Positions 1 to 6,045 of a stretch of 15,035 bases of DNA are shown here, piece after piece (the first letter of the stretch is position 1; each line of letters begins with the position of its first letter). The notes under the pieces were generated by a model. That model saw only the letters and a program-made list of their open reading frames with translations. It did no database searches and was not told the DNA's origin. Source of the stretch: JBDREF01 sp043820045 (GTDB lineage Bacteria > Planctomycetota > Phycisphaerae > Sedimentisphaerales > Anaerobacaceae); contig JBDREF010000086.1 of the NCBI GenBank assembly GCA_043820045.1, positions 1 through 15,035 of the forward strand, read 5' to 3'. Both the position numbers and the translations under genes were made by a program.

Positions 1-507
1 GCCCTGGTCGTGGTCAATGCCCCCAATCCCCTTCTGTTCGTCGCCCTGCCCTTTTTCAGGGCCTACTGGAATGAACCTTTGCCGGAGAGAACCCGACTTC
101 TCGCACCCGGATTTACACCTTTGGAGATCACCCGTGAGGGAGAAAAAACTCTGCTGGTCAAAGCCAGAACCGGCAACATTCTCTCCGCGGACACGTCCCA
201 GCGAGAATTCAAGCCGAACTTCGCTTACTCCTATCATCATTTCAACAGCCTCTTCCGGCCGGTGGACATGCCGTTCAAGGTCGGCGAGCAGGTTCAGTTC
301 AGCGATATGTCGGTTGAAGTCATCAGCCTCGACAGCGACGGCCAGCCGACAGAGATTCGATGTCACTTCGCTGTTTCTCTGGACGACCCGGCTCTGTGCT
401 GGCTTCAGTGGCACTGGGAAAGACGCGGCTCCGGCTACTATTCAACGTTCGAAATTCCGGCAGTAGGCCAGACCACTTTCACAGAAGGACCCTTTGGCGA
501 GATATGA
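1..507 (+). CDS. C-terminal part of an unrecognised protein (5' end outside window)
   Basis: The reading frame is open from base 1 to a TGA at 505-507, so the window holds only the last 168 codons. A GTG at 10 is an in-frame candidate start, but the frame continues upstream of it, so truncation by the window edge is more likely. The visible part begins with a hydrophobic stretch (VVVNAPNPLLFVALPFF), followed by a soluble region rich in beta-prone segments with Trp and aromatic clusters near the end (CWLQWHWERRG). I do not recognise a catalytic motif. The layout would fit a membrane-anchored protein with a C-terminal extracytoplasmic domain, but that is inference. It is convergent with ruvB, with only 40 bp between the two stops and no clear terminator. 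Confidence 0.6.
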   Translation, partial: ALVVVNAPNPLLFVALPFFRAYWNEPLPERTRLLAPGFTPLEITREGEKTLLVKARTGNILSADTSQREFKPNFAYSYHHFNSLFRPVDMPFKVGEQVQFSDMSVEVISLDSDGQPTEIRCHFAVSLDDPALCWLQWHWERRGSGYYSTFEIPAVGQTTFTEGPFGEI

Positions 508-547
508 GCCATACAACCATATGCGGCCGGCCCCCGGGACGAGCGGG

Positions 548-1600
548 CTACTGCTCATCCGGCTCGAAAAGCTCCGGCTGGGGGGATGTTTCTTTCTTTT
601 TGTGCAATTTCAGGCCCAGGTGGTCGCAGGCTTGTCTTGTGATTTCTCTGCCGCGTTTTGTTCGGCGAAGGAACCCTACCTGCAACAGGTACGGCTCGAC
701 GACGTCTTCGAGCGTGTCCCTTTCTTCGCCGAGCGTGGCGGCGATTGCATCGATACCCGCCGGGCCGCCGTCATAGACATTCACCAGCGCGCGCAGGAAG
801 GACCTGTCCAGTTCGTCCAGACCCAGTGCGTCTATCTGCTCCATCTTCAGCGAGCTTTCGACGATGCCTGTGCTCAGCACGCCTGAGCCTTTTACCTGTG
901 CGTAGTCGCGGACGCGCTTCAGCAGGCGGTTCGCCACCCTCGGCGTGCCGCGGGAGCGGTCCGCAATCAATTCCAGCGTTCCGTCCTCGAACTGCAATTG
1001 CAGCAATTCGGCGGACCTGGCCAGAATCTCGGTCAGCTCGCCGCTGTTGTAGAACTCGAGGTGGTAAAGCATTCCGAACCGGCTGCGCAGCGGAGCGCTC
1101 AGCAGCCCGGCGCGCGTCGTGGCGCCGACCAGGGTAAAAGCCTTGAGCGGGAAATTTATCGTCTTTGCGTGCAGGCCGCTGTCAACGGTGAAGTCAACTT
1201 TGAAATCCTCCATCGCCGGATAGATGAACTCCTCCACCGGAGTGCTAAGCCGGTGAATCTCATCGATGAAGAGCACGTCGCCCGTGTTTATATTGCTCAG
1301 CAGGCCCATCACGTCGCCGGCTTTTACGAGAGCCGGTCCCGACGAGCACCGTATCTTGGCGCCCATTTCGTTGGCCACAACGTTAGCGAGCGTTGTCTTG
1401 CCGAGCCCGGGCGGGCCGTAAAATAAGATGTGCTCGAGCGGCTCCGACCTTTTCCGTGCCGCCTCTATGGCGATCGAGAGCTTCTCCTTGACGTTGTGCT
1501 GGCCTATGCATTCATCCAGCGACTTCGGCCGAAGAGAGACATTAAAGCTCTCCTCCGCCTCGTTCAGTGATTGCCCACCTATGATTCTGCCTATAGCCAT
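548..1600 (-). CDS. ruvB: Holliday junction branch migration DNA helicase RuvB
   Basis: 350 residues, normal for the family. RuvB is the hexameric AAA+ motor that, with RuvA, drives branch migration of Holliday junctions in recombinational repair. Visible motifs: Walker A GPPGLGKT at about 62-69, Walker B with LFIDEIHR at about 110-117, sensor 1 GATTRAG at about 159-165, the LRSRFG segment that holds the arginine finger at about 171-176, sensor 2 region SRGTPR at about 216-221, then the winged-helix DNA-binding domain to about residue 325. The tail ends in PQPELFEPDEQ. The start is ATG at 1598-1600; upstream of it there is no Shine-Dalgarno site, only AT-rich repeat sequence. It is last in the cysS-ruvC-ruvA-ruvB order, 178 bp after ruvA. 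Confidence 0.97.
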   Translation of the reverse strand: MAIGRIIGGQSLNEAEESFNVSLRPKSLDECIGQHNVKEKLSIAIEAARKRSEPLEHILFYGPPGLGKTTLANVVANEMGAKIRCSSGPALVKAGDVMGLLSNINTGDVLFIDEIHRLSTPVEEFIYPAMEDFKVDFTVDSGLHAKTINFPLKAFTLVGATTRAGLLSAPLRSRFGMLYHLEFYNSGELTEILARSAELLQLQFEDGTLELIADRSRGTPRVANRLLKRVRDYAQVKGSGVLSTGIVESSLKMEQIDALGLDELDRSFLRALVNVYDGGPAGIDAIAATLGEERDTLEDVVEPYLLQVGFLRRTKRGREITRQACDHLGLKLHKKKETSPQPELFEPDEQ

Positions 1601-1612
1601 AATATAAAAACC

Positions 1613-1769
1613 AAATTCTAATTTCTAAATCCGAAATCCTAAACAAATACTAATGACCAAAATCTCAAATCCAAAACGTCCAAGTGGCTACGTCCGACGG
1701 TATCCTGTTTTGGTCATTTGAAAATTAGGATTTCGAAATTGTTTAGTATTTAGAGCTTAGAATTTAGTA
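1613..1769. repeat. Inverted pair of 7-bp-period AT-rich arrays between ruvA and ruvB
   Basis: This fills the 178-bp ruvA-ruvB gap. The left arm (1613-1675) parses into nine consecutive degenerate heptamers such as AAATTCT, AATTTCT, AAATCCG, AAATCCT. The right arm (1707-1769) parses into nine heptamers of the opposite sense, such as TTTAGTA, TTTAGAG, CTTAGAA, TTTAGTA. The two arms are imperfect reverse complements: both carry AAATTCTAA near the outer end and TGACCAAAA near the inner end. They flank a 31-bp core (1676-1706) of ordinary composition. Transcribed, this could fold into a long imperfect hairpin in the ruvB 5' leader. Whether it is mobile or regulatory is not known. Confidence 0.75.
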
Positions 1770-1778
1770 TTTGCCTTC

Positions 1779-2408
1779 TTAGACTTCTACTCCCTGCTTC
1801 AATCTATAGACCAGAGGCACAAGCGCCTCGGCCGATTTTATGTCGGGATGCTTCTGGGAGGCTAATTCGATCAGCTCCATCGCCTCGTTTCTTTTTTCGC
1901 CCCAGGCGATAAGAATCTCCAGCGCCTCAATCTGGTACGGCCTGAATCCTACCTCCGCCCGCCCTGCCGGTTCGGCCCCGGCGGCAAAGGACTGCAACTT
2001 GCCCTTTAGCTCGGCGATAATCTGCTGGGCCATCCGCCCGCCTACCGACGGCAGCGACAGAAGAGTCTTGTCGTCGCCGTTCTCTATCGCCGCCGCAATC
2101 GTAGATATCGGAATGCACAACGACTTCAATCCCTTCTTTATCCCCATTCCCTTGACGCTGATATACTTGGTGAAGAAATCCCTCTCGCCGGGACTCAAAA
2201 AGCCAACCATTCTCGGTACGAGATTCCCGCCGCCTAATGTGCCTTCGTAATATTCCATCGTGCAAAGGGTGATGTCCGAACCGATCTGGCCCGATAGCGC
2301 GCTGACGCAATAGCTCGGCAGCATTACCTCGTAACCGACCGCCCCGACCTGCACAAGGCAGCAGCCGCTATCGAGCTTGATGAGTTTTCCTTCAATGCTG
2401 GCTATCAT
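1779..2408 (-). CDS. ruvA: Holliday junction branch migration complex subunit RuvA
   Basis: 209 residues, close to the usual 190-205. RuvA binds the four-way junction as a tetramer and loads RuvB. The N-terminal OB-fold starts MIASIEGKLI and contains VGAVGYEV (about 21-28). Two helix-hairpin-helix elements lie at about 84-98 (VKGMGIKKGLKSL) and 119-137 (LPSVGGRMAQQIIAELKGK). A C-terminal three-helix RuvB-contacting domain lies at about 156-204. The hairpin motifs deviate from the common GVGPKLA and GIGKKTAERL forms, but spacing and flanks are right. The start is ATG at 2406-2408 and no clear ribosome-binding site is visible. It lies 38 bp downstream of ruvC, with a heptamer array in the gap. 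Confidence 0.93.
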   Translation of the reverse strand: MIASIEGKLIKLDSGCCLVQVGAVGYEVMLPSYCVSALSGQIGSDITLCTMEYYEGTLGGGNLVPRMVGFLSPGERDFFTKYISVKGMGIKKGLKSLCIPISTIAAAIENGDDKTLLSLPSVGGRMAQQIIAELKGKLQSFAAGAEPAGRAEVGFRPYQIEALEILIAWGEKRNEAMELIELASQKHPDIKSAEALVPLVYRLKQGVEV

Positions 2409-2414
2409 AGGCCG

Positions 2415-2449
2415 ACTTACTATTTACTATTGATTATTGTCACTTATCA
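2415..2449. repeat. Short 7-bp-period array between ruvC and ruvA
   Basis: Five consecutive heptamers (ACTTACT, ATTTACT, ATTGATT, then two more diverged units) fill the 38-bp ruvC-ruvA gap and run into the ruvC stop codon at 2447-2449. The period and AT-rich style match the arrays at 1613-1769 and 2936-2970, but the unit sequence differs. Confidence 0.55.
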
Positions 2450-2932
2450 GATAACGACACTCTTTATAGAATTTGCACAGCACAGGGCCGCCGCGATGGC
2501 ATCGGCCACATCGTTCGGCTCGGGCAGCTCGCGCAGGGACAAGAGCGTTCTAATGGTCCTCTGCACCTGCTCCTTCGACGCCCTGCCGTTGCCGGTAATC
2601 GATTTTTTTATTCGAGTCGCGCTGAAGCTCCTGACCTCGACGCCGGCCTCGGCACACTTTTGCAGTATAACGCCTCTTGCGTGTCCCATCAATATCGCGG
2701 TCCTGGGATGAGCGTAATGCGAGTATAATTCTTCCACCGCCACCACGTCGGGCTTGAAATCGGCCAGAATCGACTGCGTATCATCGGCTATCCTGTTGAG
2801 CCTCTCGGCCAGCGGCAAATCGTTGGGCGCGCGAAAGATACCCGCCTCAGCCAGCCCCTCCTTATCCGTGCCCACCTCCAGACAGGCATATCCACAAACC
2901 TGCAAACCCGGATCGATACCGAGTATTCTCAT
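2447..2932 (-). CDS. ruvC: Crossover junction endodeoxyribonuclease RuvC
   Basis: 161 residues from ATG at 2930-2932. RuvC is the dimeric metal-dependent nuclease that cuts Holliday junctions after RuvAB branch migration. Catalytic acidic residues are in place: D7 in GIDPG, E67 in AVEELY, and D141/D144 in NDVADAIAAAL. The frame stays open 16 codons further upstream to an ATG at 2980. I reject that start because the conserved family N-terminus begins MRILGIDPG and the extra codons come from repeat sequence. No Shine-Dalgarno site is visible before the start. The gene probably once followed cysS directly: a diverged copy of its first 18 or so codons still overlaps the cysS stop at 3338-3393. 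Confidence 0.95.
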   Translation of the reverse strand: MRILGIDPGLQVCGYACLEVGTDKEGLAEAGIFRAPNDLPLAERLNRIADDTQSILADFKPDVVAVEELYSHYAHPRTAILMGHARGVILQKCAEAGVEVRSFSATRIKKSITGNGRASKEQVQRTIRTLLSLRELPEPNDVADAIAAALCCANSIKSVVI

Positions 2933-2935
2933 GGA

Positions 2936-2970
2936 ATTTACGAAGTACGATTTATTATTTACGATTGAAT
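2936..2970. repeat. 7-bp-period array upstream of ruvC
   Basis: Five heptamers in register: ATTTACG, AAGTACG, ATTTATT, ATTTACG, ATTGAAT. They end 3 bp before the ruvC ATG, so they form its immediate 5' leader and replace any ribosome-binding site there. Confidence 0.6.
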
Positions 2971-3055
2971 TGGGTGCCAACGGACAGGCCTCCTGACAAC
3001 CCTGACAGAATGGGCTTCACCGGGATACGATAGCCAAGTTGTACCCCTATTGATC

Positions 3056-3325
3056 TTGGGGGCTCTGCCCCCAAACCCCCGGCATTTGCCGCTTTGGGCC
3101 AATAGCATAGGAAACGCGCTGGATTTGCCCCTTGCTGTTGACAGCCCTTGCAGGTACTCTGGGATCGCTGCTGTGGAGGATAGGGCTCTGCTGGCAAGCA
3201 CCCCGAGCGCCGCAGCAGTCCAGTGGCATGGGCGATGCCGTCGTTGTGGCGGCGTCGCCTTGCTTTTGAGACATGCTGCTGGTCCAAAGCGCAAAATGCC
3301 AGGGGTCCGGGGACAGCGTCCCCGG
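3056..3325. mobile_element. REPIN/MITE-like element bounded by inverted hairpin repeats
   Basis: Two related sequences of about 50 bp face each other. The left one starts with a perfect 8-bp stem, TTGGGGGC/GCCCCCAA with loop TCT (3056-3074), and continues into GGCATTTGCCGCTTTGGGCC and AATAGCAT. The right one, read in reverse complement, starts with a perfect 8-bp stem, CCGGGGAC/GTCCCCGG (3307-3325), and continues into GGCATTTTGCGCTTTGGACC and AGCAGCAT. Each end thus has an outer palindrome plus a conserved inner tail. The interior of about 170 bp has no credible reading frame. This matches the layout of paired repetitive extragenic palindromes or a small non-autonomous element. No transposase is present, and copy number elsewhere cannot be seen here. 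Confidence 0.6.
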
Positions 3326-3337
3326 TCGCCGTCGCTC

Positions 3338-3393
3338 TCAAGGCAGGCGCAACCGCAAACCTGCAAACCCGGATCGATACCGAGTATTTTCAT
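3338..3393 (-). pseudogene. Duplicated 5' fragment of ruvC, overlapping cysS stop
   Basis: Read on the minus strand this encodes MKILGIDPGLQVCGCACLE, nearly the same as the start of intact ruvC (MRILGIDPGLQVCGYACLE). At the DNA level 3338-3393 matches 2877-2932 at an offset of 461 bp. There are about 7 mismatches in 56, including an exact 33-bp run (2895-2927 against 3356-3388). After this the frame runs into the hairpin-bounded element and loses all similarity to RuvC. The ATG at 3391-3393 overlaps the cysS TGA as ATGA, the usual arrangement for translationally coupled genes, so this is probably the ancestral ruvC start position. Confidence 0.85.
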
Positions 3394-4979
3394 TTCTTAT
3401 ACCTCTTCCTAAACTCCTCAATGATCCGCTCTCTGGATATGTCAGCTTTTTGTTGAGTTTGCTTTCTTTGCATATACTCATACCGACTCAGAGTAAGCTC
3501 TTCATTCTCAGTAAAGTAACCGTCGGGAGTATCTTGTATTAAAACTCCGGAAGAACTCAGGTATTCGCGTATCGCATCAGCTAAAGCAAAATCTTTGTTT
3601 TCCCTGGCTACCTTGCGCATTTCGGTAAATATCCGGATGTCATCAGCTTCGACGATAAGTTCATCCCGGGAAATTTCAGCCGGATACTCGTCTTTTACGA
3701 TACCTAAGATATCTCTGCCTAAGAGCGTAAACATTGCGTCAACTTCACGAAGTGTGGCTTTCGTTGTATCACTCTTATCGAGAAGCTGATTGGCAAATCG
3801 AACTATGTCGAAGATAACAGCCAATGCCACCGACGTATTCAAATCATCATTCATGGCAGTTTCAAATCTCTGCTTGAATTTCTCAAGATCATTCTCGACC
3901 TGAGGATCAACTACCGCCCAACTTACCTTCGGGGTTTTTCTTCTTACATCTTGGACGCACCGAGTTATCTTGTTGTAGCCGCTCTGGGCTGCGGAAAGAG
4001 CGGCATCGGAAAAGTCGATGGGGCTTCGGTAGTGGCTGTTCAAGATCAATTGCCTTACCGCCAACGGGTCGTAGCTTTGGGTCAATCTTTCGTGGGCGCC
4101 CGAGAAGGCCTGCTTCAGTGTGATGAAATTGTTGAGGCTCTTGCCCATCTTCTGGCCGTCCACGGTGACCATGTTGTTATGCAGCCAGTAGCGGACGAAC
4201 TGCACGCCGTTGGCCGCTTCGGACTGGGCAATTTCGCACTCGTGATGAGGGAACTGGTTCTCCAGTCCGCCGCCGTGGATGTCGATGGTAGCACCGAGGT
4301 ACTTCATGCTCATGACCGAGCACTCCAGGTGCCAGCCGGGATAGCCCATTCCCCACGGGCTTGGCCACTGCATGATATGGTTCGGCTCGGCCTTCTTCCA
4401 GAGTGCAAAGTCGGCAGGGCTTCGTTTATCCGGCGAGACTTCCACGCGAGCACCGGCTAACATCTCATCGATATTCCTGCCGGAGAGCTTGCCGTAACCG
4501 GGGAATTTGGACACCTCGAAATACACCGAGCCGTTGACCTCGTAGGCGTATCCCTTTTCCACGAGCGTTTTTGCCAGCTCGATCTGCTCGATTATATGGC
4601 CGCTTGCTCGCGGGCTGATATCCGGCCGGAGGCAATTGAGCCGGTCCATATCCTCGAAGTAGCTGCGAGTATAACTTTCGGCCAGTTCCATCGGATGCTT
4701 CTTTTCGGCCCGGGCGGCTTTGGCAATCTTGTCCTCGCCTTCGTCCGCATCGTCGGTCAGATGGCCGACGTCGGTTATGTTCTGAACGTAAGTGACGCGG
4801 TAGCCTAAGTAGCGAAGATACCTGACGAGTATGTCGAAGCTGACGTAACTTTTCGCATGACCTAAGTGCGCGTGCCCGTACACTGTCGGCCCGCAGACGT
4901 ATATCCCGACGCGGCCGGCCTGCAAAGGTTCGAATTCCTCTTTTTTTCTCGTGAGACTATTATAAAGCTGCAATTTCAT
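3390..4979 (-). CDS. cysS: Cysteinyl-tRNA synthetase
   Basis: 529 residues, longer than the roughly 460 of typical bacterial CysRS. It charges tRNA-Cys in the cytoplasm. The Rossmann core holds the HIGH-type motif HLGH (about 38-41) within CGPTVYGHAHLGHAKS. Candidate zinc ligands are C29, C219 in GWHLECS, and H244/E248-type residues in the HHECEIAQSE stretch. The second ATP motif reads KMGKS (about 277-281) instead of KMSKS. The C-terminal helical domain ends with the familiar LADAIREYL...GVLIQDTPDG, then a charged extension of about 40 residues. The start is ATG at 4977-4979 with AGAGG 5 nt upstream. G+C content drops sharply after about residue 340 (below 3960). Neighbouring ispF fits a common bacterial ispF-cysS arrangement. 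Confidence 0.96.
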   Translation of the reverse strand: MKLQLYNSLTRKKEEFEPLQAGRVGIYVCGPTVYGHAHLGHAKSYVSFDILVRYLRYLGYRVTYVQNITDVGHLTDDADEGEDKIAKAARAEKKHPMELAESYTRSYFEDMDRLNCLRPDISPRASGHIIEQIELAKTLVEKGYAYEVNGSVYFEVSKFPGYGKLSGRNIDEMLAGARVEVSPDKRSPADFALWKKAEPNHIMQWPSPWGMGYPGWHLECSVMSMKYLGATIDIHGGGLENQFPHHECEIAQSEAANGVQFVRYWLHNNMVTVDGQKMGKSLNNFITLKQAFSGAHERLTQSYDPLAVRQLILNSHYRSPIDFSDAALSAAQSGYNKITRCVQDVRRKTPKVSWAVVDPQVENDLEKFKQRFETAMNDDLNTSVALAVIFDIVRFANQLLDKSDTTKATLREVDAMFTLLGRDILGIVKDEYPAEISRDELIVEADDIRIFTEMRKVARENKDFALADAIREYLSSSGVLIQDTPDGYFTENEELTLSRYEYMQRKQTQQKADISRERIIEEFRKRYKK

Positions 4980-4994
4980 TACAACCTCTTATAA

Positions 4995-5049
4995 GACACA
5001 GATTAACACTGCTTTTTTTTGACACGGATTAACACGGGTTTACACTGTT
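4995..5049. repeat. Left inverted arm of the GxxExxY cassette
   Basis: The arm is built of two related units: GACACAGATTAACACTG followed by a run of eight T (4995-5020), then GACACGGATTAACACGG and a tail GTTTACACTGTT (5021-5049). It is an imperfect reverse complement of 5479-5534 along its whole length. Confidence 0.8.
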
Positions 5050-5061
5050 TGTTTCTTGATT

Positions 5062-5457
5062 TCAATCTTGTTTCTCTCCCGGCTCAAAGCCGAAAACGCG
5101 ACGTTTGACTTTCACCGATCGGCCGAAGTTTATCAACAATCCCACCTGCAAGGCCGTAGCCTTGAGATAGTTGACTAATTGGACCTCGTGCACAGAGTTG
5201 AGTTCGCAGACCGCTTTGACCTCTACAATGATCTTATCTTCCACAACCATATCGGCAATGTAATCACCAACCACAAGCCCACGGTATAGAACCGACATCG
5301 GAACCTCCAGAGCGCATTCTATTCCCGCTTCCCGGAGTTCTATTGCAAGAGCATTCTTATAGACTTTTTCAAGAAACCCTTGCCCTAATTCTTTGTGGAC
5401 ATTGTGAGCAGCCGCAATGATCTTCTGTGACAACTCGCCGTGTTTCAGTGTTTTCAC
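5062..5457 (-). CDS. GxxExxY family protein (PD-(D/E)XK nuclease-like fold)
   Basis: 131 residues, typical of the GxxExxY family. The name-giving motif is GFLEKVY at 27-33. A PD-(D/E)XK-like signature follows: D69 in YIADM and E79-x-K81 in IVEVKAV, so the nuclease-type residues are present. The family's function is not settled; it is common in environmental genomes and often occurs as stand-alone genes. The chosen start is GTG at 5455-5457, since residues from KTLKHGELSQKII onward align with the usual N-terminus; an AAGAAG stretch lies just upstream. It is the only non-housekeeping gene between ispF and cysS and is bracketed by inverted repeats, which points to later arrival. Confidence 0.88.
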   Translation of the reverse strand: MKTLKHGELSQKIIAAAHNVHKELGQGFLEKVYKNALAIELREAGIECALEVPMSVLYRGLVVGDYIADMVVEDKIIVEVKAVCELNSVHEVQLVNYLKATALQVGLLINFGRSVKVKRRVFGFEPGEKQD

Positions 5458-5478
5458 AATCTTCTTAATTCTTTTTAG

Positions 5479-5534
5479 AACAGTGTTAATCCGTGTAAAT
5501 CAGTGTCTAAAAAAACAGCGTTAATCCGTGTCTC
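5479..5534. repeat. Right inverted arm of the GxxExxY cassette
   Basis: The arm contains CAGTGTTAATCCGTGTAAAT, CAGTGTC, then a run of seven A and CAGCGTTAATCCGTGTCTC. In reverse complement it lines up with 4995-5049 unit by unit: GACACnGATT...CTG, T-run, GACACnGATT, ACACTGTT. It overlaps the first two bases of the ispF stop codon (5533-5535). Confidence 0.8.
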
Positions 5535-6045
5535 AAAGCCCTCTCCTTCTTTTCATTCTTAGCAGGGCCGTGGCTGTGGCGGCTATTGCCTGGCCGGCCC
5601 CTATTTCGCCGAGGCCTTCGTTGGTTTTCGCCTTGACGTTCACCGCCGTAAAGTCGATCCCCAGCAGCCCTGCGACACACCTTTTCATCTGCCCCTTGGC
5701 CGACTCAAGCCTCGGCTCTTCGGCATGTATTATCAAATCGACGTTGACCACTTCCCAGCATTTTTCTTCGAGCTTTTCCTTGACTACGAACAGAAGCTCT
5801 TTGCTGTCGGCGTCTTTCCACTTCGGATCGGTATTGGGAAACAATGTGCCGATATCGGCCATGCCGCTCGCCCCGAGCAGGGCATCGATGACGGCGTGCA
5901 GACCCACGTCGCCGTCGCTGTGGCCGGCTAATCCGGCGGGGTACGGGACATAGACTCCGCAGAGCATCAGCTTCCTGCCCTCGACCACCCTGTGGATGTC
6001 GGTGCCGATGCCAACTCGGTATTCGGCCTTCGGTTCCTCGATCAC
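5533..6045 (-). CDS. ispF: 2-C-methyl-D-erythritol 2,4-cyclodiphosphate synthase
   Basis: 170 residues from a GTG at 6043-6045. IspF forms the cyclic diphosphate in the MEP isoprenoid pathway and acts as a trimer. Metal ligands match the family D-x-H...H pattern: D16 and H18 in GTDIHR, and H50 in GHSDGDVGLH. Other conserved parts are FPNTDPKWKDADS (about 69-81), IIHAEEPRL and the KAKTNEGLG segment (about 138-146) near the end. The GTG shares four bases with the hisB stop (GTGA), supporting coupling to hisB. No other Met occurs before residue 27, and the longer open frame upstream lies antiparallel to no family sequence. The C-terminus MKRRRGL stops where the downstream inverted arm begins. 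Confidence 0.94.
   Translation of the reverse strand: MIEEPKAEYRVGIGTDIHRVVEGRKLMLCGVYVPYPAGLAGHSDGDVGLHAVIDALLGASGMADIGTLFPNTDPKWKDADSKELLFVVKEKLEEKCWEVVNVDLIIHAEEPRLESAKGQMKRCVAGLLGIDFTAVNVKAKTNEGLGEIGAGQAIAATATALLRMKRRRGL

Larger units (their letters stand above)
2933..3389. other. Gene-free cysS-ruvC junction
   Basis: This 457-bp stretch holds no credible gene. From the ruvC side it contains a heptamer array (2936-2970), about 85 bp with nothing recognisable (2971-3055), an element bounded by inverted hairpin repeats (3056-3325), and a duplicated ruvC 5' fragment (3338-3393). Several open frames cross it on both strands, but they match no family and are rich in Arg, Pro, Ala and Gln, as expected for translated repeats. 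Confidence 0.75.
4995..5534. mobile_element. Candidate cassette: GxxExxY gene between ~55-bp inverted repeats
   Basis: The gene at 5062-5457 is enclosed by two inverted arms (4995-5049 and 5479-5534). The outer left edge lies 15 bp from the cysS start codon, and the outer right edge reaches the ispF stop codon, so the cassette makes up essentially the entire ispF-cysS gap. No transposase is encoded, so if mobile it would need help in trans or move by recombination between dispersed copies of the arms. The arms are seen directly; mobility is inferred. Confidence 0.55.

Noticed and set aside
1613..1769. CRISPR-like array between ruvA and ruvB
   Set aside because: Units are only 7 bp, contiguous and degenerate, with no spacers and no cas genes nearby.
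2933..2980. Longer RuvC start 16 codons upstream
   Set aside because: The extra codons come from the heptamer array, and family members start at the MRILGIDPG position.
2959..3393. 144-codon minus-strand frame starting like RuvC
   Set aside because: Only the first 18 or so codons resemble RuvC; the rest is translated hairpin-element sequence, so it is treated as a gene fragment and not a working gene.
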